A stretch of 64,000 nucleotides of DNA from Streptomyces sp. Alt3. Its GTDB lineage: Bacteria > Actinomycetota > Actinomycetes > Streptomycetales > Streptomycetaceae. The notes under the pieces were generated by a model. That model was not told the DNA's origin and made no database searches. It worked only from the letters and a program-made list of their open reading frames with translations. This document shows, piece by piece, positions 61,068-64,000 of the stretch. Every line of letters starts with the position of its first letter. Position 1 is the stretch's first letter. The position numbers were made by a program, and so were the translations under genes. Where the stretch lies: assembly GCF_030719215.1 (NCBI RefSeq), contig NZ_CP120983.1, positions 3,720,001 to 3,784,000 on the forward strand, in the 5' to 3' direction.

Positions 61068-61102
61068 CCGATGGTCCGCCACGTGGCGTGGCGGACCATC
61101 GG
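61068..61102. terminator. Bidirectional stem-loop terminator
   Basis: A perfect 16-bp inverted repeat (61068-61083 and 61087-61102, arms CCGATGGTCCGCCACG and complement) with a 3-base TGG loop lies between the convergent toxin and 5'-nucleotidase genes. It should end both transcripts. Confidence 0.88.
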
Positions 61103-61147
61103 TCTCCGGGCCGGACGGGAGCAGCGGGACGCTCCCGTGTGACGGCG

Positions 61148-62968
61148 TTACTGCACGATCGTGATCCGGTCCGTGGCCGGCGGGGCCAGCGGTGCGGAAG
61201 CCGTGGAGTGGGCCGCCAGGTAGGCGTTGAACAGGTCCAGGTCGGAAGCGCCGACCAGCTTGTTCGTGCCCTGGCCGAGGGCCGCGAAGCCGTCGCCGCC
61301 ACCCGCGAGGAACTCGTTCATCGCGACGCGGTACGACTTCGCCGGGTCGATCGCCTCGCCGTTCAGACGGATCGTGTCCGCGACCACCCGTGCGGCGCCC
61401 GACTTCGTCATGTCCAGCGTGTAGGTGAGGCCCTTCGAGACCTGGAGGATCTTCGGCGACGCCTCGTTCGAGCCGCTGACCTGCTGCTGGAGAGCGGCGA
61501 CCAGCTGCGCGCCGGTCAGGTCGACGACGTTCATCATGTTGGTGAACGGCTGGACCGTGAACGCCTCGCCGTAGGTCACCACCCCGTCGCCCTCACTGCC
61601 GGACGCCGTGTACACCAGGTCGGAGCGGATACCGCCCGGGTTCATGAACGCGACCACCGCAGCACCCTTGTCCGCGGGGGCCAGGCCCTCGAGCTGGGCG
61701 TCGGCGATGAGGTTGCCGAGCGGCTTCTCGGGGGCCGTGGAGCCGCGGCCGTTGATGTCGGCGGAGATGTACCCCTGCGGGCGGCCCGCGATGGGGGCGG
61801 CGAGCGTGTTCCAGCGGGCGATCAGCGCCGTCATGTCCGTGGCCTTGGCCTGGTCGCGGCTGACGATGTGATTCGCCGACTTCGCGGACTTCACCGACGT
61901 GCGCACTATGTCCTTGGTGCGGCGGTCGTAGGTGAGGGTCGTGTCCGTGTAGAGCTTGCCGAACGACGACGCCGAGGTGACCATGCGCGGATTGCCGGAG
62001 GGGTCCGGGACCGTGCAGACGTACGCCTGGTGGGTGTGGCCCGTGACCAGGGCGTCGACCTTCGGCGTGATGCCCTTGGCGATCTCGACGATCGGCCCGG
62101 AGATGCCGTCACCGGCGCCCGGGCTGTCGCAGTCGTAGTTGTACGAGGAGGAGGCCGGGGCCCCGCCCTCGTGGATCAGCGCGACGATGGACTTGACGCC
62201 CTGGCGGTCCAGCTCCTTGGCGTACTTGTTGACCGTCTCGATCTCGTCGTGGAACTTCAGGCCCTTGACACCGTTCGCCGTGACGATGTTCGGCGTGCCC
62301 TCCAGGGTGACCCCGATGAAGCCGATCTTGACGCCGTTCTTCTTCCAGACCGTGTACGGCTTGAGGATCGGCTTGCCGGTCTTCTCGTTCGTCACGTTGG
62401 CCGCGAGGTAGGGGAAGTCCGCGCCCTTGAACTTCTTGCCCTTCTCGTAGCAGCCCTCGACCGGGTGACAGCCGCCGTTCTGCAGACGGGCCAGCTCGGT
62501 GGCCCCCTCGTCGAACTCGTGGTTGCCCACGGCCGTCACGTCGAGGTCGAGCCCGTTGAGCGCCTCGATGGTGGGCTCGTCGTGGAACAGCCCCGAGAGC
62601 AGCGGGCTCGCGCCCACCATGTCGCCGCCGGCCGCCGTGACGGAGTACGGGTGCCCCTTGCGCGCGGTGCGCAGCGAGGTGGCGAGGTACTCGACGCCGC
62701 CGGCCGGAACCGACTTCACCGTGCCGTCGGCCTGCGTCTCACCGACCGTCCCGGCGGAACCGGCCGGCGGCTCCAGGTTGCCGTGCAGGTCGTTGAAGGA
62801 CAGCAGCTGCACGTCGACCGTGCGGGACGACGGGTGGTGGCCGTGGCCGTGGCCCTTGTCGTGCGCGCCGGCCGGCATCGCTGCGACGAGCGCGCCGACG
62901 GTGACGAGCCCGGCGGTGGCGGCGAGCACCCGCCGGGGCACACGGTTCTTCTGCGGAGTCGCTGACAT
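61148..62968 (-). CDS. Secreted bifunctional metallophosphatase/5'-nucleotidase (UshA-like)
   Basis: The 606-residue protein has a signal peptide and a His-rich start to the mature chain (HDKGHGHGHH). Its metallophosphatase domain carries the five metal motifs: LSFNDLHGN, GGDMVG, GNHEFDEG, LIHEGG and GHTHQAY. The C-terminal 5'-nucleotidase domain binds substrate (FMNPGGIRSDL, MNEFLAGGGDGF). It releases phosphate from extracellular nucleotides. A phosphate-starvation role fits, but I see no good PHO box upstream. Confidence 0.95.
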   Translation of the reverse strand: MSATPQKNRVPRRVLAATAGLVTVGALVAAMPAGAHDKGHGHGHHPSSRTVDVQLLSFNDLHGNLEPPAGSAGTVGETQADGTVKSVPAGGVEYLATSLRTARKGHPYSVTAAGGDMVGASPLLSGLFHDEPTIEALNGLDLDVTAVGNHEFDEGATELARLQNGGCHPVEGCYEKGKKFKGADFPYLAANVTNEKTGKPILKPYTVWKKNGVKIGFIGVTLEGTPNIVTANGVKGLKFHDEIETVNKYAKELDRQGVKSIVALIHEGGAPASSSYNYDCDSPGAGDGISGPIVEIAKGITPKVDALVTGHTHQAYVCTVPDPSGNPRMVTSASSFGKLYTDTTLTYDRRTKDIVRTSVKSAKSANHIVSRDQAKATDMTALIARWNTLAAPIAGRPQGYISADINGRGSTAPEKPLGNLIADAQLEGLAPADKGAAVVAFMNPGGIRSDLVYTASGSEGDGVVTYGEAFTVQPFTNMMNVVDLTGAQLVAALQQQVSGSNEASPKILQVSKGLTYTLDMTKSGAARVVADTIRLNGEAIDPAKSYRVAMNEFLAGGGDGFAALGQGTNKLVGASDLDLFNAYLAAHSTASAPLAPPATDRITIVQ

Positions 62969-63150
62969 CGGTCCCCTTGTAAGTGTCTGGATCCTGCGTC
63001 CCGCAGCCTAGAGTCAACGCGCGTAGCGCGACAGGTGTCCGGGGTTACGAACTGGTTGCCGCACACCCGGAAAGGGTTCGATCACCCATAAGGCGTATAT
63101 ATGCGAGCAGAAACGTCACCGCCTGCATACGCGCCGGAAGCCTGTACCCC

Positions 63151-64000
63151 GTGGACAACGAACTCACTGCCGAGGCAGTCGTACCGGCCCAGCACCGGAC
63201 CGAACTGCCTCCCGGCTTCTACGAGATGGTCGACGACCTCAAGTCGATCGTGCGCGGCGCGCACCTGCGCGCACAGCTCAAGGTGAACACCGAGATGCTC
63301 CAGATGTACTGGGAGATCGGCCGGACGATTCTGGAGCGCCAGGGAGCCGAGAGGTGGGGGACGAAGGTCGTCGGGCGGATCGCCACGGAACTGCGGACCG
63401 AGTTCCCCGACCAGCGGGGGTTCGGCGCACGCAACCTGCAGTACATGCAGCAGATGGCTCGGACGTGGCCCGAACAGTTTGCGCAGCAAGCTGCTGCGCA
63501 GTTGCCCTGGGGCCATCTCCAGCTCCTCATGGACAAGTGCAAGACCCGCTTCGAGCTGGACTTCTACGCTCAGCACGCCGTGTACCACGGCTGGTCCCGC
63601 GACCGCCTCACCACTCACATCCGCAGCGGGCTCCATCTGGCCCAGGGCGCGGCCGCCAACAACTTCGACGTCACCATCCCGGAGCAATCCGAGGCCGCGA
63701 CACAGATCTTCAAGGATCCGTACCGCCTGGAGTTCACCCAGCTGTCGGACACCGCCGCCGAGCGCGAGCTCGAGGACGCACTGACGAACAAGATCATCCA
63801 GTTCCTCACCGAGCTCGGCTTCGGATTCGCCTTCGTAGGCCGCCAGTACCCTCTCACCGTGGGCGATACGGAGTTCCGTATCGACCTGCTCTTCTACCAC
63901 TTCAGGCTGCACCGCTTCGTGGTGGTCGAGTTGAAGACCACCAGGGCTCACCCTTCGCACCTCGGGCAGCTCAGCTTCTACGTCACCGCGGTGGACCGCC
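63151..64000 (+). CDS. DUF1016 PDDEXK nuclease family protein (YhcG-like), partial
   Basis: The visible 283 residues start at GTG 63151 (VDNELTAEAVVPAQHRTELP). The DUF1016 N-terminal helical domain has MLQMYWEIGRTILERQGAER and FGARNLQYMQQMARTWP. The C-terminal PDDEXK nuclease domain has FRIDLLFYHFRLHRFVVVEL followed by Lys in ELKTTRAHP. The end lies outside the window. Such nucleases are linked to mobile-DNA and possible defence roles. GGAAG precedes the start. Confidence 0.88.
   Translation, partial: MDNELTAEAVVPAQHRTELPPGFYEMVDDLKSIVRGAHLRAQLKVNTEMLQMYWEIGRTILERQGAERWGTKVVGRIATELRTEFPDQRGFGARNLQYMQQMARTWPEQFAQQAAAQLPWGHLQLLMDKCKTRFELDFYAQHAVYHGWSRDRLTTHIRSGLHLAQGAAANNFDVTIPEQSEAATQIFKDPYRLEFTQLSDTAAERELEDALTNKIIQFLTELGFGFAFVGRQYPLTVGDTEFRIDLLFYHFRLHRFVVVELKTTRAHPSHLGQLSFYVTAVDR

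Noticed and set aside
62969-63100. PHO box upstream of the 5'-nucleotidase gene
   Set aside because: A phosphate-regulated operator was expected, but the best candidate (GTTCGTAACCC on the minus strand) has no second 11-base unit in phase.

Overview
The window is a high-GC actinobacterial chromosome segment, almost certainly from a Streptomyces. Evidence includes strong GC bias at third codon positions, GTG and TTG starts, many 4-base ATGA/GTGA start-stop overlaps, mycothiol biosynthesis (mshA), a WhiG anti-sigma factor (RsiG), WhiJ-type regulator clusters and a bldA-type TTA codon. Gene order (carD, phoP-phoR, phoU, gpmA, mshA, hbhA locus, rsiG, dtd, nur, a sulfurtransferase, glnR, an htrA/mprAB-like locus, a 5'-nucleotidase) matches, from memory, the Streptomyces coelicolor core region around SCO4150-SCO4232, in reverse numerical order. 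I could not check this by search.

Layout. 1-6.4 kb: partial carD, a lipoprotein, the phosphate regulators phoP-phoR and divergent phoU around a PHO box, a ladder of degenerate repeats copied from the end of phoU, a tiny cysteine-rich protein and an MFS exporter. 6.6-9.2 kb: gpmA, then a small accessory patch with an integrase remnant, a DUF4265 gene and a toxin-antitoxin pair. 9.2-20.8 kb: mostly core genes, including MarR/EamA, a lipoprotein, a kinase-like protein, YbjN, mshA, a methyltransferase, an NlpC/P60 hydrolase, a receiver-PP2C phosphatase and the conserved XRE regulator-HbhA-DUF2516 block. 20.9-26.9 kb: a complete 6,001-bp Tn7-like transposon. 27-38 kb: accessory regulators paired with target genes (TetR/SDR, MarR/flavoprotein, TetR/ABC exporter), DinB, HAD, Eis-like acetyltransferase and asparaginase. 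38-50 kb: core genes rsiG, dtd, ygfZ, nur, nitrobindin-like, a three-gene operon of related membrane-anchored proteins, DsrE, a sulfurtransferase/DUF1416 unit with a cysteine leader peptide, DUF2993, MoaD and a hydrolase. 50.6-64 kb: glnR, a LacI regulator, an HtrA-like protease with an MprAB-like two-component system, a WhiJ-type trio, a frameshifted gene, a PI-PLC, a second toxin-antitoxin pair, a secreted 5'-nucleotidase and a partial DUF1016 nuclease.

The strongest discovery is the mobile element at 20926-26926. It has perfect 12-bp terminal inverted repeats beginning TGT and a 5-bp TCCGT target duplication. It carries tnsA, tnsB, tnsC and tniQ in one tight operon plus a divergent methyltransferase as cargo. 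Its tniQ gene contains a TTA codon, which in Streptomyces would tie target selection to bldA and development. There is no CRISPR array, cas gene or recognised target-selector (tnsD/tnsE-like) gene in it.

Two global nutrient regulators, PhoP and GlnR, lie about 48 kb apart. Each has a plausible cis-site: a three-unit PHO box before phoU/phoR, and a GAAAC-N6-GTAAC motif upstream of glnR. glnR is preceded by an 18-codon upstream ORF that overlaps its start codon.
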